NCBI RefSeq assembly: GCF_000702605.1
Contig: NZ_JNIR01000003.1
Location: 1 to 51,522 of the forward strand
Reading direction: 5' to 3'
Source: Exiguobacterium acetylicum DSM 20416
GTDB lineage: Bacteria; Bacillota; Bacilli; Exiguobacteriales; Exiguobacteriaceae
Length of the DNA: 51,522 nucleotides
Below are positions 51,474-51,522 of this stretch, in pieces. Position 1 is the first letter of the stretch; each line of letters starts with the position of its first letter. A model generated the notes under the pieces. That model saw only the letters and a list, made by a program, of their open reading frames with translations, did not search any database and was not told the DNA's origin. Both the position numbers and the translations under genes were made by a program.

Positions 51474-51522
51474 ATGAATTTTTTTACTCATTCAAATAAA
51501 CACTTGAATGAATTATTAAAAA

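Noticed and set aside
1-51522. CRISPR array
   Set aside because: No series of regularly spaced direct repeats was found; the repeats seen are inverted repeats, transposon ends and terminators.
1-51522. tRNA or rRNA genes and an integrase/att pair that would show a chromosomal integrative element
   Set aside because: No cloverleaf with GGTTCRA-type arm or rRNA stretch was recognised, and both recombinases are small resolvase-type serine enzymes, not integrases.

Overview
The window looks like part of a mobilisable or conjugative plasmid (an integrative element is possible) from a low-to-mid GC member of the Bacillales. The evidence is strong AGGAGG-type ribosome binding sites, TTG/GTG starts, a Gram-positive type IV secretion set (VirB2/B3/B4/B6/B8/D4-like genes and a lysozyme-M23 cell-wall hydrolase), a MobP2/MobL-type relaxase, and Bacillus-type mercury genes. 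The backbone genes (about 16.3-34.2 kb and 36-39 kb) have a codon style like Exiguobacterium, but that genus is an inference. No replication initiator or partition genes were recognised; they may lie outside the window.

Layout. 1-1.2 kb: backbone fragments. 1288-12793: a complete Tn3-family transposon with 38-bp terminal inverted repeats and a TACTA target duplication. On the minus strand it carries a broad-spectrum mercury operon in the order merB3-merR1-merE-like-merT-merP-merA, then merR2-merB2-merB1, and on the plus strand res-tnpR-tnpA. Its left end carries an inverted, diverged 3' end of another tnpA, so the unit is a hybrid. 12.98-15.44 kb: a two-gene AT-rich cassette (Panacea/DUF4065 protein plus a large membrane protein) that resembles a toxin-antitoxin or defence unit. 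16.3-29.2 kb: an XRE regulator, a candidate structured RNA, and a long conjugation operon. The operon contains a sharply AT-rich patch covering an exclusion-like lipoprotein and the first part of the VirB6-like gene. 29.2-31.4 kb: candidate oriT hairpins, small genes, a relaxosome ribbon-helix-helix protein and the relaxase. 31.4-34.4 kb: RHH-like protein, ArdC/LtrC-type antirestriction protein and small genes. 34.5-35.9 kb: an AT-rich SIR2-domain gene (candidate antiphage NADase). 36-39.2 kb: secreted metallo-beta-lactamase-fold protein with its DUF3006 partner, small proteins, a short RadC, and a second structured region. 39.3-49.7 kb: a copper cluster (CopB-type ATPase, PCYCGC lipoprotein, response regulator, Cys-rich copper storage protein, multicopper oxidase, YdhK-type lipoprotein, a two-component system, an ATP-grasp-like protein, CcdA). 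49.9-51.5 kb: SH3-M23 peptidase, a 60-bp perfect palindrome and a serine recombinase.

How it works together. The mercury operon would split organomercurials (three MerB), import Hg(II) (MerT/MerE/MerP) and reduce it (MerA). The copper cluster would export Cu (CopB), oxidise it (multicopper oxidase) and store it (Csp). The transfer genes, relaxase, antirestriction protein and resolvases would spread and stabilise the element.

Caution. At least five genes (tnpA, the exclusion-like lipoprotein, an SRPBCC gene, an OmpR-type regulator and a histidine kinase) are broken by single-base indels, almost all in homopolymers. This pattern suggests residual long-read assembly errors as much as real gene decay, and each call should be read with that in mind.
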